This document shows positions 11,383 through 21,258 of a DNA stretch of 64,000 bases, in pieces (position 1 is the first letter of the stretch; each line of letters begins with the position of its first letter). The notes under the pieces are model-generated. The model was given only the letters and a program-made list of their open reading frames with translations, did no database searches and had not been told where the DNA came from. Source of the stretch: Branchipolynoe longqiensis. Taxonomy: Eukaryota; Annelida; Polychaeta; Phyllodocida; Polynoidae. A program made the translations under genes and the position numbers. The stretch is taken from assembly GCA_030323885.1 (NCBI GenBank), contig CM059194.1, forward strand, positions 12,138,963 to 12,202,962, in the 5' to 3' direction.

Positions 11383-12294
11383 TTAAAGTTACATAAGCCG
11401 TGTTTACACGGGGAATTGTAAAACGATGTAGACAAACCGATTTATATGAAGCGATGTAGCGGCGCGTTTACACGGACCAAGTTTGAAAGTGTGTCGGCGC
11501 CGGGAACCAGCAGCCTTAGTGGGGAGTCTGTAGCCGGCGAGCACTGCTATTTGTTTAGTTTACACTCGTCGATTCGACAATAAAATAGCTGCTACGTTAA
11601 TATCGCTTCGAATTTAGGGTTAATTTAATTAAATTTCATTATTTGAGTATGTAATTCTGTTAAATATGATCGCATTCAATAGATTTCGGCCTAATCGGTC
11701 CTTAACACTGCTGGGCACCAGCGATAGTTACAGCTGAGCGTGTAGCCGGCGAGCACCGCTATTTTACACTATTGCTGCCCGGGAACGGGCTGAATCGCTT
11801 CATCTATACTACCTCGCAAGGTGGTTTACATCTACCGATTTATATGAATCGATTCAGCCCTAAAACGCCTCAGCATTGCGTTTACACGACAAATGTGAAT
11901 CGATCTAGGCAAGTCGTTTTATATGAGGCGTTTTAAATCGCCCATGTAAACAGGGCTATAGTCTGTTGGTCTTGAGTTTCTGATATTTTCTGAGATAAAT
12001 ACATTAGATTAATCGTTATCAATTACCCTTATTTTAGCTTAAAGTAACTTATTTTAAGTGGCTAACCTTTGAGATATTTGAAGTGCAACCATGCAAAATT
12101 AATTTTGGCAATCTGTCCAAAACTTTGATACCATTGCCTTCTGCAGTAACTAGTTCTATTCAATTCCCTCACTGTTCTCTTCTGTGTGGCAACAAATGTT
12201 TAATAAGTGCATCAATATCTGCATTATAATCAAATTTAGATAATTGTTTTGGGTTTGACAAATTTGATGTTTTCATCGGATTATGCAGGTTTAA
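11383..12294. mobile_element. MITE T2 copy interrupted by F5
   Basis: The left T2 end GATTAAAGTTACATA lies at 11382-11395. The rest of T2 resumes at 11959 (TAGTCTGTTGGTC..) and runs to TTATGCAGGTTTAAG near 12294. Removing F5 and one TA restores the T2 terminal sequence, so F5 jumped into T2. Confidence 0.75.
11396..11958. mobile_element. Fold-back element F5 (ATCGATT-word type)
   Basis: The ends are AGCCGTGTTTACACGG and the complement of TAGCCCTGTTTACATGG, flanked by TA at 11394-11395 and 11959-11960. Internal words are GAATCGATT, CGATTTATATGA and GCCGGCGAGCAC. The insertion sits inside a T2 element with a clean TA duplication. Confidence 0.75.
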
Positions 12295-12328
12295 GCAGGG
12301 GAATTTTCAATCGTGGTCTTCCTCATTC

Positions 12329-12504
12329 CACTGCTCCTTGCCCTATCCTAGTAATGCCAAGCGCCAGGCTAGGTAGTGACCCGTATACATTTTTAAGTCA
12401 TTGGTTTAAACAGGGCCAGGGTTCGAACCTGAGGGTTTGAATCCCATGCCCTACTCAAACGGAATGTTAGGCGGACGCTCAACTCATCGACCATTACGCC
12501 TGGT
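12329..12504 (-). mobile_element. Short SINE variant (GGAGCAGTGGAATG end)
   Basis: A minus-strand SINE whose body stops at ATAGGGCAAGGAGCAGTGGAATG and then continues into GAGGAAGACCACGATTG, visible at 12293-12330. The copies at 15512 and 31757 break at the same base, so this is a subfamily rather than a random truncation. Confidence 0.65.
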
Positions 12505-12507
12505 TAC

Positions 12508-12690
12508 TTGAGATTTCTGTAATCTGAATGCTTTGTTCAGTTGTACCGAGTATTTATTGACAGGAATGAAAGCTAAAACGCGTTATTAAATTTATATTTC
12601 TTCTTTGTTGCTCTCCAATCCCGCGTCTAGTTATCCCATAATGAATGTGTATAGGTCAGCAAAGAACACTATTTGGAATTGTAGTTTTGT
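12508..12690. repeat. Duplicated block D, first copy, part 2
   Basis: It matches 13151-13350 through GAGATTTCTGTAATCTGAA, GCTTTGTTCAGTTGT and TTGGAATTGTAGTTTTGTAT. In the second copy the two halves are contiguous. Confidence 0.7.
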
Positions 12691-12699
12691 ATGTGTGCA

Positions 12700-13008
12700 C
12701 ATCCAACACATCGTGCGGAATGTTGGGAGTTTGAATCCCGGCCGAGTTAAACCAATGATTTATCAAATTGATACTTGTCGCTACCTAGCCTGGCATTCGG
12801 CATTACTAGGATAGGACAAGGACCGGTTAGCACAGTATCAGGATAATGTGACTGTGTGGAATATCGGGTCATACTCATAGTGCTGGCGGCCTGGTCTCCA
12901 AGTGGTGCAGCACTATAAAGTCACCATGAGTGTGCACTGTCACTAGTCGGTACCTCTCCTGATATGATCTTAGACGTTGCTAGGACATAAAACGATAACA
13001 AACAAACT
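12700..13008 (+). mobile_element. tRNA-derived SINE, 5' decayed
   Basis: The head is recognisable from GTGCGGAATGTTGGGAGTTTG. The body is complete and the tail is GATATGATCTTAGACGTTGC, ending in AACAAACAAAC. Confidence 0.8.
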
Positions 13009-13012
13009 CAAT

Positions 13013-13365
13013 TTTCACCTATAGACAGGTGAGCCAATCAATTCCACACATCGCTGACTCAACAGTAAATCGCCGACACCACGCCACACTTGAAATAGAT
13101 AGATCGGTGTGTCGTCTGAGCTACAAACAGGCTCCTCCCATCGAATGCACTTGAGATTTCTTTAATCTGAATGCTTTGTTCAGTTGTGCCAAATATTTAT
13201 TAACAGGAATGAAATCTAAAGCGCGGTATTAAATTTATATTGCTTATATCTTTGTTGTTCTCCAATCCCACATCCACTTATCCCATCACGAATGTCTATG
13301 TTTGACAGCAATCAACACTACTTGGAATTGTAGTTTTGTATACATGTGCGCACATCGAATACGCA
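13013..13365. repeat. Duplicated block D, second copy (intact)
   Basis: It joins the two halves seen separately at 11207-11345 and 12508-12690 without a gap. This shows that about 1.16 kb (F5, part of T2 and a SINE fragment) entered or rearranged in the first copy. Confidence 0.65.
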
Positions 13366-14200
13366 GAACGCGGTGGCCGAATCGGTAAGAAGCCCCAGTC
13401 ACACACACCCGGATCAAGGGCCGGACGAGCCCCGGACCGCCATCCGGGGTGGTCCAGGGCGGTCCGTGGCTCGTCCGTGTGTCGTCTGTGGCGACCCCCC
13501 CTGATCCGGCCTGATCCGTGGCTCATCCGGCGCTGTCCGGGCTCAGCCCCGGATGTTTTAAAATGTTTAAAACATCCGGGGCGGTCCGGGGGATTTTGCG
13601 ATCCGGCTCAATCCGGCATGATCCGGGGGGGGAGGGGGTCCGGGTAATTCAGGGGTGGACCGGGGTGGTCCGGGGTCATTTTGAGCCATGGTTTGACCCG
13701 GACCATCCCCGGACTATCCAGGACTACCCCTGGCCTAGCCACGGACCACTCCCGGACTGTCCGGGGGTGATCCGGGATAGTCCGGGGGTGGTCTGGGGCA
13801 ATCCGGGGGGTGGTCCGGCCTCGTCCGGGTTAGTCAGGGGCCGGTCCGGCCCAGTCCAGGGCCGTTCCGGGGGTGGTCCGGGGCGGTCCGGCCTTTGGTC
13901 CGGGGCTCATCCGGGAAGGTGTGACTGTGAGGCAAAAATCGACGAAAACAGTGATTTTATCCGTGGCGGTCCGGGACAGTCCGGGCCGTTGGTCCATGGG
14001 TGGTCCGGCTCAAAATCCGGGGCTCGTCCGGCTATGTGTGACTGGGGCTAATGCTTCCCGTACGGAAGGTCGGGAGTTCGAATCCCAGCCGAGTCAAACC
14101 AATGATTAAACAAATTGTTAGTTGTTGTTACCCAGCCTGGTGATCAGTAGTCCTTGGATAGGGCAAGGACTCGTTAGCTCAGTGCCAGGATAAGGATAAT
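13366..14200 (+). mobile_element. tRNA-derived SINE, type A, interrupted by F6
   Basis: Head bases ACGCGGTGGCCGAATCGG lie at 13368-13385. The head resumes at 14049 with GCTTCCCGTACGGAAGGTCGG and B box GAGTTCGAATCCC. The body is cut near 14200. F6 therefore landed in the tRNA-like head. Confidence 0.75.
13388..14048. mobile_element. Fold-back element F6 (TCCGG-word type)
   Basis: The ends GAAGCCCCAGTCACACACA and its complement TGTGTGACTGGGGC are flanked by TA at 13386-13387 and 14049-14050. The inside is almost wholly TCCGGGG, GGTCCGG, CATCCGGGG and complements. The long open frame across it simply reflects the absence of stop codons in this GC-rich word. Confidence 0.78.
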
Positions 14201-15361
14201 AATAGTCGGGTCAATATACCACCTAACCCCAAAATATTTGAAAAATAAACGTTGGTGCATGGGAAAGTCTCCAAACATTTTTTTGTTTTTGGTAAATATG
14301 TTTATTCTGCTGAATAAGTCTTTTGTCAGTGCCAAAGCACTGGTCTTCCAGCCATTTTTCAATTCAGGGTTATTTACACAGAAGGTATATAGGATAAGGT
14401 ATACAATAATTGTTGAATACACAATTTGCAGCATGTAACACAATGAAATTCTGTAACCCAAAAGTTTCATAGCAATATGGTAACAGTAGTGTCATATAAG
14501 TAGATCAATATTAGTCAGATCAATGTGAGTATTTACAAAGTATTTAGAATGTAAGCAGAAGTTATCTTCTGTATTCAGTTGGTAAAGTTCTAGTAAGTTT
14601 TAATGTTCAGTTGTTGTTAGGCAAGTGGTATATGAATGTCAGTTTGTTAGAAATATTCTAGTGTAACTCTAGTGTAGTTAGTTATGTGAGTTTTATTTAT
14701 GAATTATGTTGTTGGGGTGGTGTTGTTAATAATACACTGGACCAGCTGTGAGCAGTGAAGCAGTGGGACCAATCCCAGCGCATTTAGGTCTTAAATTTTA
14801 CATCTTTATTTGGACTGTCTCTGTCATTGTATATGATTCACTGGAAATAACAGAGGAACAGCAACAGATAAAAAAGGGGGGAAGGTTCGGTGGTCTGCCA
14901 CTTACGGTATGGTGACGTCATGGAATATACTTTACTGTAACTGCATAAGGGCATGCCCAATCCAATGTACTCTTAGTGAGTTTTTACATTCTAGGTAAGA
15001 GGACGTTGCCCTGGTTCCGGCTGGTAGGTTGTTCCACATCATGCTGCCTTTGTAAATTGGTGTTTTTCAATAGTTTGTTTATGGAAGGCTTGGGGACTTT
15101 GAGTAGAGTGGAATCATCCCATCTGGTATTCCTTTTTGTGTTGTCTATATATTGGGTCTCTCTGGCATAAGTGATAGGAGATGTGAATCTCTTCTAACCA
15201 TTAGGTAATCTAGGTTTACTTTGTCATGCATTCCCTGTACACTTAGTGTTTTTCCCCAATAACTTGTTCTTAACGCCCGGTTTTGGATCCCCCCTGGGGG
15301 GGGAGGGGTAGCTAGCCTGCTGCAGTGCTAGCTGTTAGAATGTTACCTCTTACCAGACTTA
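14201..15361. other. Unassigned intron segment
   Basis: No gene was recognised. The part near 14315-14355 (CTTTTGTCAGTGCCAAAGCACTGGTCTTCCAG) matches short stretches at about 25366 and 38096, so an old dispersed repeat is present. A GC-rich CCCCCTGGGGGGGGAGGGG run lies at about 15290-15308. Confidence 0.35.
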
Positions 15362-15412
15362 CTTCTACGGCCTTTCATGTTGCCAGGACATAAACCTCCA
15401 ACAACTACCCAA
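15362..15412 (+). mobile_element. SINE 3' tail fragment
   Basis: Only the last portion of the common SINE tail is present (CATGTTGCCAGGACATAAAC, then CTCCAACAACTACCCAAC). Confidence 0.6.
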
Positions 15413-15444
15413 CATCTAAGGGTTAATTTTCTTGTCTTTTTCAG

Positions 15445-15461
15445 GGGATGAACCAAAACGG
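15445..15461 (+). CDS. KIF28: Kinesin-3 (KIF28-like) 17-nt microexon (probable)
   Basis: A strong pyrimidine tract and CAG (cttgtctttttcag) end at 15444, and a G|gtaaga donor starts at 15462. The 17 nt add to the phase-1 base left by exon 192-268 to encode R-D-E-P-K-R, after which the frame is phase 0. Kinesin-3 proteins have a short charged stretch here, between the NP turn and the TFxFD strand (KIF1A has a comparable PKETPK segment). Very short exons are easy to find by chance, but acceptor strength, donor, phase and expected residues all agree. Confidence 0.6.
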
Positions 15462-15912
15462 GTAAGAATCAACACGTCTGTGAGAACACCGACATTGTAA
15501 GTATGTAATGGCCAGACGGGATGGCCGAATGAGTTAGAGCGTCCGTCTCCCATGTTGGTAGATCGTGTGGTTCGAACCCTGGTCGAGTCAAACCAATGAC
15601 TTAAAAATTGATAATTGCCGCTTCCTAGCCAGGCACTCAGCATTATTAGGATAGGGCAAGGAGCAGTGGAATGAGGAAGACCAATCGTCCGCGATTGAAA
15701 TTTCCCCTACTTAAACAACTAATCTACCAAAAAAAAGAACACCAATAATGTATGGCTGTAGTTGCACCAACGCTGTAAGTCTGTGAAAACCCAGACGCTG
15801 TAATTCTGTAAAAACACCAACACTGTAAAACACCAATAATGAGAGTCTGCAGAAACACCAACATTCTAAGTCTGAGAGAAGACCAACACTGTATGTCTGT
15901 GAGAACTCTCAC
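15462..15912. repeat. Short tandem array around the microexon donor, split by a SINE
   Basis: The phrase GTCTGTGAGAACACCRACA(C)TGTAAGT begins directly after the microexon donor (15462-15505). It returns as several imperfect units of 25-30 bp at 15735-15912. A short SINE variant (15512-15715) sits between. Many units contain GTAAGTCTG, which looks like a 5' splice site. Confidence 0.6.
15512..15715 (+). mobile_element. Short SINE variant, type B head
   Basis: Type B head (AGACGGGATGGCCGAATGAG), body to ATAGGGCAAGGAGCAGTGGAATG, then GAGGAAGACCAATCG..AATTTCCCCTA. It shares the unusual 3' end with 12329-12504. Confidence 0.68.
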
Positions 15913-15913
15913 T

Positions 15914-16054
15914 CTGGACTAGGTGGTAGAATGTATGCTTGCTGTGAAAGAGATCCGAGGTTCGATTCCCAACCAGATCAATCTCTTGTCAGCTACCTAG
16001 CCTGGCGTTTGACATTTCCGTGATCAAGCAAGAACTGGTTAGCTCATATCAGGA
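15914..16054 (+). mobile_element. tRNA-derived SINE, internally shortened
   Basis: The head contains GAGGTTCGATTCCCAACC. The body is reduced to the CTACCTAGCCTGGCG and GAACTGGTTAGCTCA blocks, then it breaks at ATATCAGGAA. It lies directly upstream of another SINE in tandem. Confidence 0.65.
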
Positions 16055-16055
16055 A

Positions 16056-16409
16056 ACCAGATGCGGTGGCCATCTCGCTAGAGCGCAGGCTTCCCGTGCG
16101 GAAGGTCGGGAGTTTGAATCCCAGCCAGTCAAGGCAATGACTCCCAAAATTGATATTTGTCGCGACCTAGCGTGGCGCTTGTTATTTCTAGGATAGGGCA
16201 AAGACTGGTTAGCTTAGTGTCAGGATAATGTGATTAGTCAGGATAATGTGATTAGGTGATTAGATGTTATGTCATGGTGCCAATGGCCTGGTCTTCCAGT
16301 GGGGCAACACTATCAAGTCGTCATGACTGCACACTGTCACAAGTCGGTACCCGTCCTGATATGACCTTAGATGTTGCTAGGACATAAAATAACAATAAAC
16401 AAACAAAAC
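16056..16409 (+). mobile_element. tRNA-derived SINE, type A head
   Basis: Near full length: GATGCGGTGGCCATCTCGC head, complete body with a small tandem duplication of AGGATAATGTGATTAG at about 16220-16250, and tail ending in ACAATAAACAAACAAAAC. Confidence 0.83.
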
Positions 16410-16649
16410 AGACATTCTGCACATACGATGTGTTTCGTGCCCATTTAGCACGTTTGTAAAGATTGTATGTCTTCTAAAATTGTATAACTTATATGACAGA
16501 ATATCATTATTGTAATTATTAGACCTTACTTGGTCCATTTTTATTACTTGTCGAGATGGGAATTAGGTAAAGAAAAAAACCACTACAAAGCTAAAATTGT
16601 TGCACCGTCTGAATACTACCAAATCAATGCTGATTTACTGGATAAACGA

Positions 16650-16974
16650 TATACCGTATATGTCCAAATAGACGCACTCTACCCAATAGAAGCACACCCC
16701 CCATTTTAAGATTGAAAGCGCGCACAAATTTACGATCATATTCAGACTGAATGCACATAAAATAAGACAATCCCACTTTATTTCAGAGGCACGACAAAAA
16801 CAAATACAAATTTACGATCATATTCAGACTTAATGCACATCAGATAAGACAATCCCACTTTATTTCAGAGGCACGACAAAAACAAATCCATGAAATTCTT
16901 TAACTTAATGCACATCCACGAGTCTGCACTCGCGCAGTGCTTGTCTATTGGGACATATACAGTATTTACTGTAA
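16650..16974. mobile_element. MITE G, copy 1
   Basis: The ends are inverted: ATACCGTATATGTCCAAATAGACG and the complement of GTCTATTGGGACATATACAGTA. Inside, a block of about 85 bp (ATTTACGATCATATTCAGACT to CACGACAAAAACAAAT) occurs twice in tandem. The second copy of the family is at 51272-51676. Confidence 0.7.
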
Positions 16975-17227
16975 TCGTTTTAAGCACCATATAGAAGCCA
17001 TAACCTGTGTGATATAATTTTAACTAGCCAAATATAATTTTATTTGTATGCCCTATGGTAGATTTGCGATGTCTTGAATGTGAGGAAAGAGGAGTTGGTT
17101 ATTTGTGGTAATTGTGTCTTCTCTTTCATGTCGATGGGTGCAGTTTGCCTTCGACTACTCCTACCAGTAAGTCCACCACTTGTCGCTTTTTCATGTCCAC
17201 ACATGTTGATGTTGTCATGAGGGGGGG

Positions 17228-17745
17228 GGGGCGGTGATGAAAATGGGAAATATTGTGCATAGAGTGGGAATCGAACCCACATCTAGTTGCATTCCGGTCC
17301 AGTTTGCTAACCATTACACCACTTAAGCCTGGTACACACCTCCCATATATGATTCACGCGCTAAAACTGACTGCCCGACGGGACCCGTCACAACCCAACC
17401 CATCCAGTTTCCCGACTGAGTTTTAGTCGGTTTCAGTCTTTAGGTGTGTGACCCCCTAACACACCAGAGCCTTGCGATTGGCAACTTACTGCCCGATTAA
17501 TTTTTCGAATCTTATAAAGCCCCATACATACCTCCCGTATAAAACCTAAAACTGAGTTTTATACGTGAATCAGAAGCCTCAGGTGTGTTAGGGGGTCACA
17601 CACCTAAAGACTGAAACCGACTAAAACTCAAACTTAGTCACAAAACGGGCAGTTTTAGGTTTTATACGGGAGGTGTGTACCGGGCATAAGACCACTAAGG
17701 CTCCATGATGTCGCCACCCTACCCACGCTTACCTGTCTATGTGTC
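17228..17745 (-). mobile_element. tRNA-derived SINE-2, interrupted by F7
   Basis: The minus strand reads a tRNA-like head (GTGGTGTAATGGTTAGCAAAC, B box GGGTTCGATTCCCACTC) and the tail GCACAATATTTCCCATTTTC found in the copies at 18108 and 18448. The head's 5' side resumes at 17697 after F7 (TAAGGCTCCATGATGTC). Confidence 0.65.
17324..17690. mobile_element. Fold-back element F7 (CTAAAACTGA-word type)
   Basis: The inverted ends are TAAGCCTGGTACACACC and the complement of CTTATGCCCGGTACACACC. Internal words are CTAAAACTGA, AAACCGACTAAAACTCA and complements. ACCACT is repeated at both borders (17318-17323 and 17691-17696), and removing the insert restores the SINE-2 head, so the duplication here looks like 6 bp rather than TA. 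Confidence 0.68.
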
Positions 17746-18107
17746 TCCTTACACGAGAGGTCAGTGAATACTACTACACTAGTCCTCCTCGAATTGTATG
17801 TCTTTTGTATTGTATAACATGTTATGCCAATATTATTTAGGCTGTAGGGCCTTCGTGTATGCTAACCAACCACCGTCTGGCGGGTGGGCACTGTGCTGCA
17901 TGTACTCTCCCGGCTGCCGCTACCAGCGCCGCAGCGATCCTCCAATCACAACACAGCTCCCCGGGAGAGCCAACTTCGGGCAGCTAGCACTGTCGGACCG
18001 TCGTAAATAGTTATTTAATCTTTACAATTATATACATGCACACAGTGCACTTATATACATTCACAGGGTAGGTGCAACAACCACAGAGCGCGTAGTTGTG
18101 GTGACAT

Positions 18108-18222
18108 CAGGGTCCCTAGGCGGTATAATGGTTAGCACACTTTCCCGAATTGCAAGCGATGTAGGTTCGATTCCCACTTTAGGAACAATATTTCCCATTT
18201 TCATCACCCCCACAACACTGGT
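18108..18222 (+). mobile_element. tRNA-derived SINE-2
   Basis: The A box region GGCGGTATAATGGTTAGCAC and B box GGTTCGATTCCCACT are followed by the short tail CACAATATTTCCCATTTTCA-like, then CATCACCCCCACAACAC. A mature tRNA gene is unlikely because three more copies with the same non-tRNA tail exist here. Confidence 0.65.
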
Positions 18223-18447
18223 TGCTGTGACCAGGATCCTGTACAAGCTATGACTGTATGGTTGTTGAACCCCCCCTGTGTAAGTATGTGTAACTACTGT
18301 AAGTGCATTGCCTGTATGTGTGTAATTGTAAGCATTAAATGACCATTTAAAAGATGTTCAATTCCAGGGGGGATGAGTGTAGTGGTCTGTGCTGGCCTCT
18401 CAGGCAAGAAGCCGCATAGACAGGTAGGTATAGGTAGGGCGATGACA

Positions 18448-18558
18448 TCAGGGAGCCTAGGTGGTATAATGGTTAGCACACTTGCCCGAATTGCAAGAGA
18501 TGTGGGTTCGATTCCTGCTCTAGGCACAATATTTCCCATTTTCATCACCCCCACAACA
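18448..18558 (+). mobile_element. tRNA-derived SINE-2
   Basis: Second plus-strand copy 340 bp downstream. GACATCAGG precedes both copies and the ACAACAC end follows both, so the two may be a tandem duplication of a larger block. Confidence 0.65.
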
Positions 18559-18631
18559 CATATATAGAAAGATCCCATTGTCTTGGAGTTATTTAGGGCC
18601 TAATAAAGACTGAAGGTCTCTGTGGTGCTCA

Positions 18632-18957
18632 CCAGGCGCACTGGCCGAATCGATAGAGCCCGGGCCTCACGTACGGGAGACCGGGAGTTTGGTTCTCGGC
18701 CGTTGCGTCAAAGCAATGACTTACAAATTTGATACTGGTCGCTTCCTAGCCTGGCGCTCGGTACTAATATGATAGGGCAAGGACTGGTTAGCTCAGTGTC
18801 CGAATAATGTGACTGAGTGGGCTATCGGATCATGGTGGTGATGGCCTGATTTCCCAGTGGGGCAGCACTGTAAAGTCACCATGAGTGTGCACTGTCACAA
18901 GTCGGTAGCCGTCCTGATATGACCTTCGATGTTGCTAGGACGTAAAACAACAACAAA
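18632..18957 (+). mobile_element. tRNA-derived SINE, type A head
   Basis: Full-length copy: GGCGCACTGGCCGAATCG head, B box GGTTCTCGGCCG (decayed), whole body, and tail ending in ACAACAACAAAC. Confidence 0.83.
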
Positions 18958-19012
18958 CATATATGTGACTCCTTGGCCGAGAGGCCAGTGCAGACTACTA
19001 CACGTGCATCCT

Positions 19013-19512
19013 TGTAAAACCTAAGGCTCGAATATGTGGCTGTGTAGGCAGGCTATGGTGAAATCAATACAAAGAGAAATGAAGAGTATAAAGTGTAAAG
19101 AAGAAGAGAGAGTCCAGCCCTCAGGTTTATTATTTATATGGTTACATGGGTTCATTGTAGAGTATCACCCGACCCCTTTCCCCCAATGGAAAACAACCAT
19201 TCTTGGCCCTACCAATAGGGACCCAGCATTCCTGGTGCCCATGGCTACCAGTGGTCTGCCCACCACCACCAAGCTGTATGGCCCCATGGCCACCACCAAC
19301 CTTAACCTTTGAGTGTGGTGATCCCTATCCCAGCAGAGGGGGTAGGCCCTGAGTGCACTCACACCCAGACCTGCCAGCACCACTATGTCTATTTACATCC
19401 CACTCAGGCACCACCAGCCCATACATACATATATATACATACATGCGCCTGGTCATGTACACTGATCAATAATAGAACATTTGCATTCCTCCCTATGCCG
19501 AATATCGGAATA
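19013..19512 (-). mobile_element. Solo-LTR-like repeat, inverted partner of 22722-23235
   Basis: It is nearly the reverse complement of 22722-23235 over about 500 bp. Read on the minus strand it has a promoter-like 5' half and an AATAAT/AATAAA poly(A)-like signal before CTGAGGGCTGGACTCTCTC, as in LTRs. No retroelement protein is beside it. LTR identity is inferred from layout only. Confidence 0.5.
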
Positions 19513-19570
19513 TATTACATCCTGATATGACCTTAGATGTTGCCAGGACGTAAGACTCCCAACAACTAAC
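19512..19570 (+). mobile_element. SINE 3' tail fragment
   Basis: A solitary tail (CCTGATATGACCTTAGATG, then TTGCCAGGACGTAAG and ACTCCCAACAACTAACCAACC), attached directly to the end of the LTR-like repeat with no SINE body. Confidence 0.65.
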
Positions 19571-20572
19571 CAACCTCTCTGTGGTCAAGCTGTGACTATT
19601 ACTAGGGTCAGTCAGCTTGAATGCCCCTTCTCAGCTGTGATTGTAGGCCAGGAATGCTTAGCTAGTTGTATGGGCTTTCTCTATGTAAGTAGAACGGACA
19701 CCTGCTTAGTCCCATGAATCACTAATTATAGAAGAAGCTTATGAATTCAATTCTTTATTTCAGACTCAGGATTATGGTAGTTACATAATAAAGAAGCACT
19801 TCATTGCAATAGAGTCGACCTAAGGAGTCAGTTAGTTAGTGGTGATTGCTTAACGCTGTTTCGGCAAAGGAAGGTAGGCCTATCACAAAGCCTACCATGA
19901 CTAAGGCCAAATATTTAGAAAAGAATTGGTGATCGTCCCCTCCACTGATTTTACAAAAAAGTTGACTTTTTAAGAAAGTTAAAAATGTGCCTGTGCTAGC
20001 AGTAATTCAACTTTCATAAGCACACAATCTGTGCAATATATTTATGTATAATGTCTACGTCATGGTAAACATTATACGTAACTGAAAAAAAATTCAAATG
20101 AAATAGAAACCGCCCACCCAAACCTGATTGTGTGATCAAAAGGACGATCACCAACTTTTTTCAAATTTATTTGGCCTAATAGTAGGGGGGCTTCACAATC
20201 ACTATTGCTAGTAATAGTGAATTTGAAGCCCAGTTTACGTCAAATTATATCAGAACCAAGGGATTCATGGTTTAAACAAAAAATGAAATACAATAACAGA
20301 TATATTTTTTTTAATCCCTACCTACCTTACCATACATTTCAGCTTGCCTGCAACAGGAAACACAACTCTTTTTTTGTTTAGCCCTAACTACTAGTGAGTT
20401 GTATGTGCAGAGGCTTTGAGTATTGCAGGTGGATCAGGGGGTCTTTTGAGCTTTGTGATTCGGTAGTGAAATGCCAGCAGCTTGTTGAGTTCCAAGTGGT
20501 CCTACTTAAGACGGTCATTAATGGGTGGCTGTTTGTGTCTGAGTGATTTAGTGGATTACTCGGTGAGGATTA
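19571..20572. other. Unassigned intron segment
   Basis: About 1 kb, AT-rich, without a recognised gene. The phrase GGTGATTGCTTAACGCTGTTTCGGC at about 19839 resembles GGTTGCTTTACGCCGTGTCGGC at about 20882, so an old repeat flanks both ends. A CCCCTACT../AGTAGGGG-type palindromic trace was not confirmed. Confidence 0.35.
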
Positions 20573-20573
20573 G

Positions 20574-20866
20574 TGGGCGTGGTGGCATAATCGACAGAGC
20601 GCGGGCCTCGCGTGTGGAATGTCGGGAGTTTGGTTCTTGGTTGAGTCAAACCAATGACTTAAAAATTGATACTTGTCACTTCCTAGCCTGGCGCTTTGCA
20701 TTAACAGGATAGAGCAAGGACTGGTTAGCTCAGTGTTGGGATAATGTGACTGAGTGGGATATTGGGTCATGCTGTCAGCAGCCTGATTTTGCAGTGGGGA
20801 AGCACTATAAGTCACAATGAGTGCGTACTGTCACAAGTCGGTACCCACCCTCATATAACCTTAGAT
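20574..20866 (+). mobile_element. tRNA-derived SINE, type A head
   Basis: Head GGCGTGGTGGCATAATCGAC, B box GGTTCTTGGTTGAGTC (decayed), full body, and tail cut at ACCTTAGATTGATTGATTG, where a GATT repeat replaces the usual tail. Confidence 0.8.
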
Positions 20867-21211
20867 TGATTGATTGATTGGTGGTTGCTTTACGCCGTGT
20901 CGGCAGCATAGGCCATATTCACGGCGAGGAATGTTTGTTTTTGTTCAAACCATTGCTTTTACATGTAAAAGCATACAATCAATTTTGTGTCAATGAACAC
21001 TCATGAATTTTGTAAACTCACAATCATATAGTTTCTGGTCAAGGTAAATACAATTCCAAATGATAGTACTATTCACCGATGAAATTTGTTTAAAAACCTA
21101 TATGAGATGGTACAAGCAAGCTGCCCTCAAAAGGGCTAAAATGGTTTCTTGTTTTACTCTAGTAAAAAGGTCATGCATGCTGTTTGCAGTATAAAATTGT
21201 TGGCGCAGGGC
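20867..21211. other. Unassigned intron segment
   Basis: It starts with a (GATT)n run and the GGTTGCTTTACGCCGTGTCGGC phrase shared with about 19840. No coding signal was seen. Confidence 0.35.
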
Positions 21212-21258
21212 CATATGACCTTAGATGTAGCTTGGATATAAAACAGCAACAAACAAAC
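21212..21258 (+). mobile_element. SINE 3' tail fragment
   Basis: Tail only: CATATGACCTTAGATGTAGC, then TTGGATATAAAACAGCAACAAACAAAC. Confidence 0.6.

Noticed and set aside
13518..14051. 177-residue open frame in the TCCGG-rich region
   Set aside because: It lies wholly within fold-back element F6, whose word has no stop codons; composition is SGxVRGxPG-like noise.
18108..18558. Two genuine tRNA genes
   Set aside because: Both have A and B boxes but share a non-tRNA 3' part with two more decayed copies, which makes SINE-2 the better reading. A tRNA scan giving a high score with intact acceptor stems would reverse this.
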